This document shows, one piece after another, positions 29,692-40,343 of a DNA stretch of 64,000 bases (position 1 is the first letter of the stretch; every line of letters starts with the position of its first letter). The DNA lies in contig NZ_CP136758.1 in assembly GCF_032930845.1 (NCBI RefSeq), forward strand, positions 1,379,001 to 1,443,000. Direction: 5' to 3'. Origin of the DNA: Parvularcula sp. LCG005. GTDB lineage: Bacteria > Pseudomonadota > Alphaproteobacteria > Caulobacterales > Parvularculaceae. Both the position numbers and the translations under genes were made by a program. Under the pieces are notes generated by a model. The model searched no databases. It saw only the letters and a program-made list of their open reading frames with translations, and was not told the origin of the DNA.

Positions 29692-32664
29692 ATGCCCCAT
29701 GACGGTTCGCAAGGCGATTCGTTTTCCAAACGCGACGTACTCGCGGCCACCTCGTTTCTATCGGGGGGCAATCAGCAATATCTGCTGAAGCAGTACAAGG
29801 CCTATGTTGAGAACCCGCAATCGGTTGAACCCGAATTGCGGGCCTTTTTCAAAGAGCTTGGCGATGACGACCTCGCATCCATGAATGCGAGCGGCCCCAG
29901 CTGGGCGCGGCCCGACTGGCCACCTCAACCCAGCGACGAACTCACCGCCGCAATGGACGGAGACTGGAGCGCTCTGGACGGGGTGTTCGAGGAAAAGGTC
30001 GCTGCACGCTCGCCCGAGCTGTCGCCAGTTGATGTCGCCTCGGCCGTACGGGATTCGATCCGTGCGCTGATGCTGATTCGGGCTTACCGTATTCGCGGCC
30101 ACATGATCGCCGATCTCGATCCGCTCGACATTCGCGCAGCGGCCATTCACCCTGAGCTCGACCCGGCGTTTTACGGCTTCAACGAAGGCGATTACGAGCG
30201 CGAGATCTTCATCGATCATGTCCTCGGTCTTGAAACCGCTAACCTTAAAACCATTCTTGAAATTCTGCGTCGGACCTATTGCGGGACCTTTGCCGTTGAA
30301 TTCATGCACATCACCGACCCGACGCAGAAGGACTGGATCCAGCGTCGGATCGAGGGGATGGATAAGGAAATCAAGTTCACGGACGATGGCCAGCGGGCGA
30401 TCCTCCTGAAACTGATCGAGGCCGAAGGCTTCGAAAACTTCCTGCAGGTCAAATATACGGGCACGAAGCGGTTTGGTCTTGATGGGGGCGAGGCAATGGT
30501 GCCGGCCCTTGAGCAGATTATCAAACGCGGCGGCGCACTCGGCGTCGATGAAATCATCGTCGGCATGCCGCACCGTGGCCGCCTGAATGTCCTCGCAGCC
30601 GTGATGGGCAAACCCTATCACCAGATCTTCCACGAGTTTCAGGGCGGGGCGGCGATCCCATCCGACGTCGGTGGCTCAGGCGATGTAAAATACCACCTTG
30701 GTGCCTCCTCCGACCGGTCGTTTGACGGCAATGAGGTTCACCTGTCGCTGGCGGCGAACCCGTCTCACCTGGAAGCGGTGGATCCGGTCGTGCTCGGCAA
30801 ATGTCGCGCAAAGCAGGACATGAACCCATCCGACAAGGTCGAGGTGCCCCGTACCCAAGTTCTGCCATTGTTGTTGCATGGCGATGCGGCGTTCGCGGGG
30901 CAGGGCCTAATCGCGGAATGCTTCGGTTTCACGGGCCTGCGCGGCTATCGCACCGGCGGGACGATCCACTTTATCGTGAACAACCAGATCGGCTTCACGA
31001 CCAGCCCGAAATTCTCGCGCAGCTCACCTTATCCGTCGGATGTGGCGAAGATGGTGGAAGCGCCGATCTTCCACGTGAATGGTGACGACCCTGAAGCGGT
31101 CGTCTACGCCGCGAAGGTGGCGGCGGAATTCCGCATGACCTTCGGCCATGACGTGGTCATCGATATGTGGTGCTATCGCCGCTATGGTCACAATGAAGGT
31201 GATGAACCGTCTTTCACTCAGCCGCTCATGTACCGCCAGATTGCTAATCACAAGACGACGCGTGCGCTGTATGCGGAACGTCTGATTGCTGAGGGTCTGG
31301 TCACGCAGGAATGGGTCGACAACGAGATGGAGAAATTCCGCTCGTTCCTCGACGAAGAATTTGCCAAAGGTCGTGATTACGAGCCCCAGAAAGCCGACTG
31401 GCTCGACGGGAAATGGTCCGGCTTCAAACCTCCACAGGACGATGAACGTCGCGGCGATACCGCGGTCGAAATCGAGAAGCTGAAGACGATTGGCAAACGC
31501 CTGACCCACGCGCCAAGCTCGTTCAAGATCCACCGGACCTTGGAGCGGATCCTCAAGGCCAAGGCCGAAATGATCTCCACGGGTGAGAATATTGACTGGG
31601 CGACCGGTGAAGCGCTCGCCTATGGATCGCTCCTGATGGAGGGCTATCGCGTCCGCCTTTCAGGCCAGGATTCCGTGCGCGGCACGTTCAGCCAGCGGCA
31701 TGCCCAGTTTGTCGATCAGGCCACGGAGAAGCGCTATACGCCGCTCCGTCACCTGTCGGACGACCAGGCACAGTTTGAAGTCATCGACTCCAACCTGTCC
31801 GAGTTCGCCGTGATGGGATTTGAGTATGGCTATTCGTTGGCTGACCCGACGACGCTGACCCTGTGGGAAGCGCAGTTCGGCGACTTTGCCAACGGCGCAC
31901 AGGTCATTTTCGATCAGTTCATATCATCGGCCGAACGCAAATGGCTGCGGATGTCGGGTCTCGTCCTTCTGTTGCCGCACGGCTATGAGGGCCAAGGGCC
32001 TGAGCATTCCTCAGCGCGTCTTGAGCGGTATCTGCAGAGTTGCGCACAGGACAATATTCAGGTGGCGAACTGCACGACGCCTGCGAACTATTTCCACATT
32101 CTCCGTCGTCAGATGAAACGCGACTTCCGCAAGCCGCTGGTCCTGATGACGCCAAAATCACTGCTGCGTCACAAGCGCGCCGTCTCGACCCTTGAAGAGA
32201 TGGGTCCGGGCTCAAGCTTCCACCGTGTGCTGTGGGATGATGCCGAGTATCGTCCTGGCAGCACGGTTGAGCTGGTCCCGGACAACATGGTTCGCCGGGT
32301 CATCATGTGCTCGGGCAAGGTCTATTATGACCTGCTGGAAGAGCGCGAAAAGCGTGGCATCTCGGATGTCTATCTGATGCGCGTCGAACAATTCTACCCG
32401 TTCCCGCTGAAATCGCTGATGAAAGAATTGAAGCGGTTCGACGAGGCGGAGATGATCTGGTGCCAGGAAGAACCGCGCAATATGGGCGGCTGGACATTCA
32501 TCGAGCCCTATCTCGAATGGACGCTGAACCAGATCGACGCCAAACATACACGCCCACGTTACGTTGGGCGGCCTGCATCCGCCGCAACCGCCACGGGGCA
32601 TGCTGAACAACATCGTCACGAACTTGAAGCCTTCCTCGATGAAGCGCTGAGCACGGAGAGTTAA
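29692..32664 (+). CDS. sucA: 2-oxoglutarate dehydrogenase E1 component
   Basis: Thiamin-diphosphate-dependent decarboxylase of the 2-oxoglutarate dehydrogenase complex. The 990-residue length is normal. The N-terminal motif SFLSGGNQQYLLKQYKAYVENPQSV anchors E1 to the complex. GMPHRGRLNVLAAVMGKP, the ThDP-binding GDAAFAGQGLIAECFGF...NNQIGFTT and DMWCYRRYGHNEGDEPSFTQP, and the transketolase-like C-terminal GYEGQGPEHSSARLERYLQ and WCQEEPRNMGGW are all present. GAGG at 29679 precedes ATG 29692. Only 6 bases separate it from sucB. Confidence 0.98.
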   Translation: MPHDGSQGDSFSKRDVLAATSFLSGGNQQYLLKQYKAYVENPQSVEPELRAFFKELGDDDLASMNASGPSWARPDWPPQPSDELTAAMDGDWSALDGVFEEKVAARSPELSPVDVASAVRDSIRALMLIRAYRIRGHMIADLDPLDIRAAAIHPELDPAFYGFNEGDYEREIFIDHVLGLETANLKTILEILRRTYCGTFAVEFMHITDPTQKDWIQRRIEGMDKEIKFTDDGQRAILLKLIEAEGFENFLQVKYTGTKRFGLDGGEAMVPALEQIIKRGGALGVDEIIVGMPHRGRLNVLAAVMGKPYHQIFHEFQGGAAIPSDVGGSGDVKYHLGASSDRSFDGNEVHLSLAANPSHLEAVDPVVLGKCRAKQDMNPSDKVEVPRTQVLPLLLHGDAAFAGQGLIAECFGFTGLRGYRTGGTIHFIVNNQIGFTTSPKFSRSSPYPSDVAKMVEAPIFHVNGDDPEAVVYAAKVAAEFRMTFGHDVVIDMWCYRRYGHNEGDEPSFTQPLMYRQIANHKTTRALYAERLIAEGLVTQEWVDNEMEKFRSFLDEEFAKGRDYEPQKADWLDGKWSGFKPPQDDERRGDTAVEIEKLKTIGKRLTHAPSSFKIHRTLERILKAKAEMISTGENIDWATGEALAYGSLLMEGYRVRLSGQDSVRGTFSQRHAQFVDQATEKRYTPLRHLSDDQAQFEVIDSNLSEFAVMGFEYGYSLADPTTLTLWEAQFGDFANGAQVIFDQFISSAERKWLRMSGLVLLLPHGYEGQGPEHSSARLERYLQSCAQDNIQVANCTTPANYFHILRRQMKRDFRKPLVLMTPKSLLRHKRAVSTLEEMGPGSSFHRVLWDDAEYRPGSTVELVPDNMVRRVIMCSGKVYYDLLEEREKRGISDVYLMRVEQFYPFPLKSLMKELKRFDEAEMIWCQEEPRNMGGWTFIEPYLEWTLNQIDAKHTRPRYVGRPASAATATGHAEQHRHELEAFLDEALSTES

Positions 32665-32670
32665 GCCCCC

Positions 32671-34170
32671 ATGACTGAAATTCGCGTTCCTACCCTCGGT
32701 GAAAGCGTGACCGAGGCCACTGTCGGACAGTGGCTAAAGAAAGAAGGCGACACCGTTGCGGTGGATGAGCCTCTGGTCGAGCTCGAAACGGACAAGGTTT
32801 CCGTCAATGTGTCCGCCACAGCGGCCGGTGTTCTGAAAAAGATCACGGCCAAAGAGGGCGATACGGTCGAACTCGACGCCGTGCTGGCCGAGATCGAAGA
32901 CGGTGCCACCGGCAGCAGCAAAGAGAAGAGCAACGGCAAGGCGGATGCCCCGGCGCCTGCCAAAGCCAGCAGCACGCCCGCAGCTGGCGATAGCGCCGGC
33001 GAGCAGGTCGAGGTTGTCGCGCCGTCGTCAGGCGAAAGCGTCACCGAAGCTGATGTCGGCGAATGGATGGTCAAAGTCGGCGACAGCGTGAATGTCGACG
33101 ACGCCATCGTGTCCCTGGAAACTGACAAGGCCGCCGTGGACGTGTCCGCTCCGGTCTCCGGTACGATTGCTGAAATCCGCATTGAGGCGGGTGAGACCGT
33201 GACACCCGGTACGGTCCTCGCGATCATCGCCAAGGGCGCGGGCGCGCCAAAGCCGACCGAAAGCAAACCGACGGCCGAGCCCAAATCGACCACAAGTGCT
33301 GCGCCTTTGTCGCCAGCTCCTCGCCGCGTTGTTGAAGAAAACAATCTCAACACATCGGGCATCTCAGGCACGGGCAAGGATGGTCGTATCACCAAAGGTG
33401 ATGCCCTTGCTGCACTTGAATCGTCGAAGGCCAAGCCATCGCCGTCACCGTCTGCGCCTCGTGATCTTGGTCCGCGTGAAGAGCGCGTGAAGATGTCTCG
33501 CCTTCGCCAGACAATTGCTCGGCGCCTGAAGGAATCGCAGGATACGGCCGCCATGCTGACCACGTTCAACGACGTGGACATGACGGCGGTGATGGACCTG
33601 CGCAATCAGTACAAGGACCTTTTCCAGAAGAAGCATGACGTCAAACTGGGTTTCATGTCGTTCTTCGTGAAGGCGGTCTGCCACGCTCTCAAAGAAATTC
33701 CCGACGTTAATGCAGAGATCGACGGGACGGACATCATCTACAAGAACCACTACGATATCGGCATTGCGGTCGGTACGGAAAAAGGTCTTGTGGTTCCTGT
33801 CCTGCGCGACGCCGATCAAATGTCGCTGGCTGAGATCGAGAAATCCATTGCCGATTTCGGTAAGCGGGGCCGTACCGGCTCTCTGACCATGGAAGAGATG
33901 CAGGGCGGTACCTTCACCATCACCAATGGTGGTATTTACGGCTCCATGATGTCGACGCCGATCCTGAACATGCCGCAGTCCGGTATTCTGGGGATGCACC
34001 GTATCGAGAAGCGCGCCGTCGTCGTTGACGACCAGATTGTCATTCGTCCGATGATGTATCTGGCGATGAGCTATGATCACCGCATTGTCGACGGCAAGGG
34101 CGCGGTCACCTTCCTCGTCCGTGTGAAAGAAAACCTCGAAGATCCACAGCGTCTGCTGCTCGATCTCTAG
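32671..34170 (+). CDS. sucB: Dihydrolipoamide succinyltransferase (E2o) with two lipoyl domains
   Basis: E2 core of the 2-oxoglutarate dehydrogenase complex. The 499-residue protein is about 80-100 residues longer than typical OdhB because the lipoyl domain is duplicated: residues 2-77 (lipoyl Lys 42 in LETDKVSV) and about 112-190 (Lys 153 in LETDKAAV), joined by an Ala/Pro/Lys/Ser linker. A peripheral-subunit-binding domain follows ([30 protein letters not shown]), then the acyltransferase domain with SYDHRIVDG near the C-terminus. The E3 gene lpd is not next door; a terminator follows directly. Confidence 0.97.
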   Translation: MTEIRVPTLGESVTEATVGQWLKKEGDTVAVDEPLVELETDKVSVNVSATAAGVLKKITAKEGDTVELDAVLAEIEDGATGSSKEKSNGKADAPAPAKASSTPAAGDSAGEQVEVVAPSSGESVTEADVGEWMVKVGDSVNVDDAIVSLETDKAAVDVSAPVSGTIAEIRIEAGETVTPGTVLAIIAKGAGAPKPTESKPTAEPKSTTSAAPLSPAPRRVVEENNLNTSGISGTGKDGRITKGDALAALESSKAKPSPSPSAPRDLGPREERVKMSRLRQTIARRLKESQDTAAMLTTFNDVDMTAVMDLRNQYKDLFQKKHDVKLGFMSFFVKAVCHALKEIPDVNAEIDGTDIIYKNHYDIGIAVGTEKGLVVPVLRDADQMSLAEIEKSIADFGKRGRTGSLTMEEMQGGTFTITNGGIYGSMMSTPILNMPQSGILGMHRIEKRAVVVDDQIVIRPMMYLAMSYDHRIVDGKGAVTFLVRVKENLEDPQRLLLDL

Positions 34171-34200
34171 GGTCTCATTCGAAACCAAGATGTGATCAGA

Positions 34201-34228
34201 GGGGAGAAGCCCAGCTTCTCCCCTTTTT
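34201..34228 (+). terminator. Intrinsic terminator after sucB
   Basis: GGGGAGAAGC (34201-34210), loop CCA, GCTTCTCCCC (34214-34223), then TTTTT. Ten perfect pairs, 30 bases after the sucB stop. Confidence 0.95.
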
Positions 34229-34307
34229 CATGCGTTCTTGGCTGACTTTTTTGATTGTTGGATCTTGCCCGTCGATCATACTGTCTTGCCACGAGGGGGA
34301 AGACATC

Positions 34308-34727
34308 ATGAAAAAGCCATCTTGGGCGTTCTGGACTGTCGGTATTCTGGCGCTGCTATGGAACGGGTTCGGGGGCTATGACTACTACATGACCCAATCC
34401 AACAACGAGGCGTATCTCGCTGACTATGATCAGGAAATGATCGCCTGGATGCAGGCCTTTCCGGGATGGCGTACAGCACTATGGGCGCTCGGCGTGTGGA
34501 GCGCCGTGCTGGCATCCGTTCTGATGCTTCTGCGGAAAGCGTGGGCCGCACCGCTGTTCGTCGTCGGTCCCGTCGCGATTGTCATCGGCCTGATCCAAGA
34601 CGTGTCGGCGGGCGGTCTTGGTTATTATGGCGCAACGGGCCTCGCCATGTCGGGCGTCATCTGTCTCGTTGCAGTGTTCCTGGCTTGGTACGCCCATCGT
34701 CAAAAGCGTCTGGGCGTCCTGAAATAG
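34308..34727 (+). CDS. Small conserved membrane protein (four segments)
   Basis: A 139-residue protein, MKKPSWAFWTVGILALLWNGFGGYDYYMTQSNNEAYLADY then three more hydrophobic segments (TALWALGVWSAVLASVLMLLR, APLFVVGPVAIVIGLI, GVICLVAVFLAWYAHR). The first-helix motif W-N-G-F-G-x-Y-D-Y-x-M-T-x-x-x-N-E-A-Y is shared by a widespread uncharacterised alphaproteobacterial family sometimes labelled sugar transporter without evidence. ATG 34308 has GAGGGGGA upstream; the frame extends to 34230 through the terminator loop region and is rejected there. Confidence 0.8.
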   Translation: MKKPSWAFWTVGILALLWNGFGGYDYYMTQSNNEAYLADYDQEMIAWMQAFPGWRTALWALGVWSAVLASVLMLLRKAWAAPLFVVGPVAIVIGLIQDVSAGGLGYYGATGLAMSGVICLVAVFLAWYAHRQKRLGVLK

Positions 34728-34766
34728 ATTGATTGCGAGGTCATGCGGACGAGGATATAGCGCCCC

Positions 34767-36347
34767 ATGACCGACATCGCTGAAACCGCCCGCCACCACG
34801 AACGTGTTCTCGTCATCGACTTTGGTAGTCAGGTGACCCAGCTGATTGCGCGACGGTTGCGCGAGCTGAACGTCTACAGCGAGATCCATCCGTTCCAGAA
34901 TGTGACCGACGAATTCCTGAAGGATTTTGATCCTAAAGCCGTGGTCCTGTCCGGCGGCCCTGCCTCGGTGTTTGACGAGGGCGCGCCGATGCCGCCTGCA
35001 TCGCTGTTCGACTATGGCGTTCCCGTTCTCGGCATCTGCTACGGTCAGCAGGTCATGATGCACTGCCTTGGCGGTACGGTGGAACGCGGGCATGGTACGG
35101 CCGAGTTTGGACGCGCCTATGTCACGCCTCGTGATGAAGTTGTCGATTTGCTCGATGGCTGGTTTGATGATGGCGACCGCGAACAGGTGTGGATGAGCCA
35201 TGGCGATCACGTGTCGAAGCTCGCCCCGGGTTTTTCTGTCTACGGAACATCGCCCAACGCCCCCTTTGCCGTCACGGCCGATCTGGATCGACAGTTCTAT
35301 GCTGTCCAATTCCATCCTGAGGTCCACCACACGCCAAAAGGGGCTAGACTATACGAGAATTTCCTGCGCATCGCAGGGTTCGCACGCGACTGGACGATGG
35401 CCGCCTATAAAGATGAAGCCATTCGTCTGATCCGCGAGCAAGTGGGCGACAAGAAGGTCATTTGCGGCCTGTCCGGCGGCGTCGATTCATCTGTGGCGGC
35501 CGTCCTGATCCACGAGGCCATTGGCGACCAGCTAACCTGCGTCTTTGTCGATCACGGACTATTGCGCCTGAACGAAGCCGAAGAGGTCGTGGCCATGTTC
35601 CGCGACAATTACAATATTCCGCTGATCCACGCTGATGAAAGCGACCTCTTCCTTGGTGAGCTCGAGGGCGTCACCGACCCAGAGGTCAAGCGCAAGACGA
35701 TTGGCCGTCTGTTCATTGACGTGTTCCAGAAACATGCCAACGAAGTGGGCGGGGCGGAATTTCTGGCTCAAGGTACGCTGTACCCTGACGTTATCGAATC
35801 TGTTTCGTTCTCGGGTGGTCCATCGGTGACGATCAAGTCACACCACAATGTGGGCGGATTGCCAGAGAAGATGGGTCTGAAACTGGTCGAGCCCCTGCGT
35901 GAACTCTTCAAAGACGAGGTGAGGGCGCTGGGCCGTGAGCTGGGTCTGCCTGACCGTTTCATTGGCCGTCACCCGTTCCCCGGACCGGGTCTTGCCATTC
36001 GCTGTCCCGGCGAGATCACACGAGAAAAGCTTGCCATTCTTCAGCAGGCGGATGCCGTCTATATCGACCAGATCCGCAAGCATAATCTCTATGACGAAAT
36101 CTGGCAGGCCTTTGTTGCCATCCTGCCGGTTCGCACTGTGGGTGTCATGGGCGATTATCGGACCTACGATTATGCGTGCGCCTTGCGCGCTGTGACATCT
36201 GTCGATGGAATGACGGCGGACTACTACCCGTTCTCTCATGAATTTCTGGGTGAGACCGCCACGCGCATCATCAATGAAGTCAAAGGCATCAATCGCGTGA
36301 CCTATGACATCACGTCCAAGCCGCCAGGCACGATTGAGTGGGAATAA
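34767..36347 (+). CDS. guaA: GMP synthase (glutamine-hydrolysing)
   Basis: Converts XMP to GMP using glutamine amide nitrogen. The 526-residue protein has an N-terminal class I amidotransferase domain ([15 protein letters not shown], catalytic Cys in GICYGQQ, His/Glu in QFHPEVHHT). The ATP pyrophosphatase domain follows with the PP-loop [12 protein letters not shown], and the dimerisation domain [17 protein letters not shown] ending in the universal [10 protein letters not shown] weak A/T-rich hairpin (36359-36375) follows the stop. It lies far from the other purine genes of the window. Confidence 0.98.
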   Translation: MTDIAETARHHERVLVIDFGSQVTQLIARRLRELNVYSEIHPFQNVTDEFLKDFDPKAVVLSGGPASVFDEGAPMPPASLFDYGVPVLGICYGQQVMMHCLGGTVERGHGTAEFGRAYVTPRDEVVDLLDGWFDDGDREQVWMSHGDHVSKLAPGFSVYGTSPNAPFAVTADLDRQFYAVQFHPEVHHTPKGARLYENFLRIAGFARDWTMAAYKDEAIRLIREQVGDKKVICGLSGGVDSSVAAVLIHEAIGDQLTCVFVDHGLLRLNEAEEVVAMFRDNYNIPLIHADESDLFLGELEGVTDPEVKRKTIGRLFIDVFQKHANEVGGAEFLAQGTLYPDVIESVSFSGGPSVTIKSHHNVGGLPEKMGLKLVEPLRELFKDEVRALGRELGLPDRFIGRHPFPGPGLAIRCPGEITREKLAILQQADAVYIDQIRKHNLYDEIWQAFVAILPVRTVGVMGDYRTYDYACALRAVTSVDGMTADYYPFSHEFLGETATRIINEVKGINRVTYDITSKPPGTIEWE

Positions 36348-36458
36348 AAGCCCAAGGGATTTTCGCGCCGAAAATAAATAGTTGGTGTGAAGAGGAGTAT
36401 TGACAGAGAAGCATAGGTCAAAGATCGTACTCCCGAACGAATTGCGTGGGAGAGCGCA

Positions 36459-37451
36459 GTGATTGCACGCCTATTGTTGGTACTATTCGTGTTTGCGCTG
36501 TCGGTCGGCTCGGCTGATGCTCAAAATCCCAACTATCTGAAGACGCTACCGACCCCGGAGGAACTCGAAGCCGCGTTTCCTCTGGGTGGTGAGGACCCAA
36601 TCGACGCTGCTGCACGGCAGGCCGCTGCGTTCAGCATTGTGTCCGACACTATCCTGCTTACCGCGAGGGATCGAAAATCCGATTTCACGCCGCCGGAGCG
36701 CGCAGCCTTTGACAATTACAAATATACAGCTGAACACCGGATACGGGCATCGCAGGGCTGGCCCAAGCTTGGCTGTGGCAGCAACGCCGACTGTCAACGG
36801 TATGAGAATTTGCTGATTGATTATCAGTGGAGAGATAAAAAGAAGTCCCGCGCCTTTGAAAAGGAATTCAAGGAGAAGCTATACGGCAATTACTCAGTTC
36901 CCGAACATATGCCCGTAGCGACAGCGGCAACGTCAGATGTGCAATTCAGGCCACTGCAATGGGCTGCCATCCTCATCGGTTTGGGCCTTGGTGTTTTTGC
37001 GGCGCAGCCTCACCGGGCGAAGCTTCAAGGGCCGGTATCGGTCCTCGGATCGGGGATAACGGACTCGCAGGGCTTTGAGACCTTCAACCGGCGTCACAGA
37101 GTGACAATCGGTGATCGCAAATTAGGGACGACAATCACATCGGCGAATATCGACGACGCGTTGCATCACGCCTTGCAGAGCGGTGACCGTGCGACTGTTG
37201 GCGTGGGATGGATGCTGTGGATGCGGTGGATCCTGTCTGTACGTCATGGCAGCGATATAGAGCGTGAAGGACCACTATCGTTTCTTGCCCGCACGGTACT
37301 CCTGACGCCTCTCGTCACAATCATTGCCGTGCTCGTCAGCGGTTTTATTCTGAATATGTTTGCCGGCCCTGTGATCGTATTCTTGGCCACGACATTCCTG
37401 CTCGCCTTCGGCGTTACTCAAATGGTTACCAACTTTCGCAGTTGGCTGTAG
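36459..37451 (+). CDS. Orphan exported/membrane protein
   Basis: A 330-residue protein of no family I recognise. GTG start with GGAG at 6-base spacing gives a Sec signal peptide (IARLLLVLFVFALSVGSADAQ). Then come about 120 soluble residues with two Cys (GCGSNADCQRY), a hydrophobic segment WAAILIGLGLGVFAAQP, a soluble stretch of about 90 residues and two C-terminal segments (TVLLTPLVTIIAVLVSGFILNMF, VIVFLATTFLLAFGVTQMV). A perfect -35 TTGACA at 36400-36405 precedes it, with no good -10. Its codons look slightly less GC-biased than those of its neighbours. Confidence 0.7.
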   Translation: MIARLLLVLFVFALSVGSADAQNPNYLKTLPTPEELEAAFPLGGEDPIDAAARQAAAFSIVSDTILLTARDRKSDFTPPERAAFDNYKYTAEHRIRASQGWPKLGCGSNADCQRYENLLIDYQWRDKKKSRAFEKEFKEKLYGNYSVPEHMPVATAATSDVQFRPLQWAAILIGLGLGVFAAQPHRAKLQGPVSVLGSGITDSQGFETFNRRHRVTIGDRKLGTTITSANIDDALHHALQSGDRATVGVGWMLWMRWILSVRHGSDIEREGPLSFLARTVLLTPLVTIIAVLVSGFILNMFAGPVIVFLATTFLLAFGVTQMVTNFRSWL

Positions 37452-37565
37452 CCGCGCCTGGAGATCCTCGATCGTCGAGAGATTTGGTTGACAATCAGGT
37501 TCTGTTTTTTCAACGAAGCGGCTCGGTTCTACGCCACTCGACGCGTGGAGTAACGGAGTTGCGCC

Positions 37566-38177
37566 ATCACCCCGGTCCTTTTGATACTCTCCAGTGTCGG
37601 CATCGCCGTCTTTGCAATCTCCGGCGCCTTGCTTGGCTTGCGCAAGCAGATGGACATTGTCGGCATCTGGTTCGTAGCGATCGTCACCGGTATTGGGGGC
37701 GGTACGCTGCGCGATCTTTTGCTGGGCCAAACGCCTGTCGGCTGGGTGACGAACCCCAGAGATATTGTGATCTGTCTGGTCTGCGGTCTCGCGGTCAGCT
37801 TTCTGAACCGGCCGCTATCAGGTCGTCGATTGCAGTGGCTGCTTTATGCGGACGCTGCCGGCCTCTCGCTATTCACCGTGCTCGGCGCAAGTACCGCTCT
37901 GACGGCGGGGGCACACCCCCTGATCGCAATCATGTTCGGGGCGATGAGCGCAAGTTTCGGCGGGGTCATTCGCGATGTGATGTGCAATGATACGCCGATC
38001 CTCTTCCAGAAAGATCTCTATATCACACCGGCACTGCTGGGAGCAGGAGCCTTTGTCGTGGCAGACGGCCTTCTGGGATTTGAGGAACGCGCGCTGATTG
38101 GCGTCATCATTGCCCTGACGGTTCGTATACTGGCCATTCAGCGTGGCTGGTACATGCCGTTTCCCCGATACAAATAG
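37566..38177 (+). CDS. TRIC-type cation channel family protein (start codon uncertain, possibly ATC)
   Basis: Trimeric intracellular cation channel/UPF0126 family: two repeats of three helices, each with a glycine-rich kink, GIAVFAISGALLGLRKQMD and TGIGGGTLRDLLLGQTPVGW, then GAMSASFGGVIRDVMCNDTPILFQKDLY. The open frame begins at 37554 and contains no ATG or GTG near the N-terminus. Either TTG 37581 (198 residues, no ribosome binding site) or ATC 37566 (203 residues, GGAG at 7-base spacing, giving ITPVLLILSSVG) is the start. The ATC reading better matches family N-terminal length. Confidence 0.85.
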   Translation: MTPVLLILSSVGIAVFAISGALLGLRKQMDIVGIWFVAIVTGIGGGTLRDLLLGQTPVGWVTNPRDIVICLVCGLAVSFLNRPLSGRRLQWLLYADAAGLSLFTVLGASTALTAGAHPLIAIMFGAMSASFGGVIRDVMCNDTPILFQKDLYITPALLGAGAFVVADGLLGFEERALIGVIIALTVRILAIQRGWYMPFPRYK

Positions 38178-38200
38178 GGACGCGCTCTACAGCGCGCCCC
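38177..38200 (-). terminator. Intrinsic terminator of katE
   Basis: On the minus strand GGGGCGCGCT (38200-38191), loop GTAG, AGCGCGTCCC (38186-38177), one G-U pair, followed by TATTTGTATC. It lies 8 bases after the katE stop and overlaps the stop of the convergent TRIC gene. Confidence 0.75.
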
Positions 38201-38207
38201 AGACCGT

Positions 38208-40304
38208 CTATGCATCCAGATCGACGTTCATCTCGCGATCCCAATATCGCAGGGCGCCAAGCCCTTTGAAGAATGCAGACACATCATCGCTACCTGTCAG
38301 TGCCGTGCAGCCCTTATCAAGAGCGTCCGCGATTCCGGCCTTTTCGAGCAGGGGCAGGGCAGCGTCAGTGTAGCCGATGAACTTGCAGTTGGCGAAGGCA
38401 TCCGCAACGAAATCGCGGCTTGGCGCGTCGTTACGCACCTTTTTTACGCCTTCGTCAGACATCAGAACGACGACGGCATCGTAAAGAACGGAGGGACCCC
38501 CATCGATCTTCTGATCGGCTTCCATCGTACTACCGTCGCTCAATTCGACGCCGCCGACTTCGGGGCTGATCAGTTCGATCTGGGCGCCAGCTTCTTTGGC
38601 TTCGGACTTCAGCGCTGCCAGCAGATCAGCATCAGCACCGTCCGTCAGATAGACGCCTAACTTTCGGCCTTTGAACGTACCCGGTGCATTCTTTAGGATA
38701 CTGAGAGCATCTGAGGCTGGCAAATCAGTCCTTGGCGTGGCCGCAGGTTTCGCGGCCTCTGGGAGGCTCTTCATGCCGAGACGGTCCGCCACCTTCTTCG
38801 CCAGCTTCTCGTCGATATTGATCAAATGACTGACGAGCCGTTCGCGAATGGCGATGGTCTTCACCTTGCTCAGCTCGAACGTCAAAGCATCGGCAATGTG
38901 CTTCTGCTCAATGGCCGTCTGGCTGATATAAAACTGCCGGGCCTGACTATAATGGTCAGCGAATGATTCCGGGCGTACCCGCTGTTTTTTGCCTTCCATC
39001 GGCTCGATGTAGGATTTGTAGCCCTTTTCGTGGTCTTCACGCGGGCCTCCTTCCTCGGGCCCCCAGCTATTGGGTTCGTAATTGGCCCGGCCGGACGGAT
39101 TGGTCATGGCCATATGACCGTCCTGCTGGAAATGCCGCATGGGGCACTGGGGGCGATTGACGGGGATGTGGGTGAAGTTTGGCCCACCCAGACGCTTGAG
39201 CTGCGTATCGAGATAGGAGAAATTACGGCCCTGGAGAAGCGGATCATTGGTGAAGTCGATACCGCGAACAACATTCTGTGTACAGAACGCAACCTGCTCC
39301 GTTTCTGCGAAGAAATTGTCGACGACACGATCAAGCACCATTCGACCGACAATACGCACCGGAATCTGTTCTTCGGGAATAAGTTTGGTCGCGTCAAGGA
39401 CGTCGAAATCAAAACTGTCGGCGAAATCCTGATCGAATAGTTGGACGCCGAGTTCCCATTCCGGGTAGTCGCCCATCTGAATGGCATCCCACATGTCGCG
39501 GCGGTGATAGTCCGGGTCCGCACCGTTGATTTTCACTGCCTCGTTCCACGCCACAGACTGCATGCCGAGCTTGGGCTTCCAATGGAACTTCACGAATGTC
39601 GATTTGCCGTCCTCGTTGACGAAGCGGAACGTGTGGACACCAAAGCCTTCCATGAATCGCAGCGACCGCGGAATCGCACGGTCGGACATGGTCCACATGA
39701 CCATATGCATCGCTTCCGGCGACAGGCTGATGAAATCCCAGAAATTATCATGGGCAGTTTGCGCCTGCGGAAAACCGCGGTCCGGTTCCGCCTTGGCCGA
39801 GTGGATGAGGTCGGGAAATTTCATCGCGTCCTGAATGAAAAAGACAGGGATATTGTTTCCGACCAGATCCCAATTGCCTTCTTTCGTATAGAACTTCACG
39901 GCAAAGCCGCGAACGTCGCGCGCCAGGTCAGGTGAACCTTTGTTGCCGGCTACCGTAGAGAAACGGGTGAAAACCGGCGTTTTCTCGCCCTTGCGCTGGA
40001 AAATATCCGCCGCCGTCACATCCTCGAGCGTGTCGAGGGTCTCGAAATAGCCGTGTGCGCCATAGCCTCTTGCGTGAACGACGCGCTCAGGAATTCGCTC
40101 GTGGTCAAAGTGAAACATCTTTTCACGGAAGACGAAATCCTCTGCCAACATGGGACCGCGTTGCCCGCCTTTCAGATGGTTCTGGTCATCTGAAATGGGC
40201 ACGCCCTGCTGGGTGGTCATGGGCTTGTGCCCCAACTTCGTTGACTGGCGAGGGGCGCCGCCTTCATCGAGATGAAGGTCGGTCGAGGGGGTCTTTTCCG
40301 GCAT
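38208..40304 (-). CDS. katE: Large-subunit catalase KatE (clade II)
   Basis: Monofunctional heme catalase, cytoplasmic, 698 residues, typical of large-subunit HPII-type enzymes. Distal His in [15 protein letters not shown], Asn region [14 protein letters not shown], and heme-ligand Tyr in [17 protein letters not shown]. The last about 150 residues form the flavodoxin/DJ-1-like C-terminal domain ([33 protein letters not shown]). The frame is open to 40385, but ATG 40304 is preferred because an EcfG promoter (40344-40369) lies inside the longer frame. Own terminator, own promoter, and also downstream of the SDR-GH15 pair. Confidence 0.96.
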   Translation of the reverse strand: MPEKTPSTDLHLDEGGAPRQSTKLGHKPMTTQQGVPISDDQNHLKGGQRGPMLAEDFVFREKMFHFDHERIPERVVHARGYGAHGYFETLDTLEDVTAADIFQRKGEKTPVFTRFSTVAGNKGSPDLARDVRGFAVKFYTKEGNWDLVGNNIPVFFIQDAMKFPDLIHSAKAEPDRGFPQAQTAHDNFWDFISLSPEAMHMVMWTMSDRAIPRSLRFMEGFGVHTFRFVNEDGKSTFVKFHWKPKLGMQSVAWNEAVKINGADPDYHRRDMWDAIQMGDYPEWELGVQLFDQDFADSFDFDVLDATKLIPEEQIPVRIVGRMVLDRVVDNFFAETEQVAFCTQNVVRGIDFTNDPLLQGRNFSYLDTQLKRLGGPNFTHIPVNRPQCPMRHFQQDGHMAMTNPSGRANYEPNSWGPEEGGPREDHEKGYKSYIEPMEGKKQRVRPESFADHYSQARQFYISQTAIEQKHIADALTFELSKVKTIAIRERLVSHLINIDEKLAKKVADRLGMKSLPEAAKPAATPRTDLPASDALSILKNAPGTFKGRKLGVYLTDGADADLLAALKSEAKEAGAQIELISPEVGGVELSDGSTMEADQKIDGGPSVLYDAVVVLMSDEGVKKVRNDAPSRDFVADAFANCKFIGYTDAALPLLEKAGIADALDKGCTALTGSDDVSAFFKGLGALRYWDREMNVDLDA

Positions 40305-40343
40305 GAGGGGCGTCCATTTCTTAGAATGAGAAGGCTTAACCCT

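Noticed and set aside
36359-36375. 7-bp A/T-rich hairpin after guaA as terminator
   Set aside because: Short stem with weak pairs and no T-run; not called as a feature.
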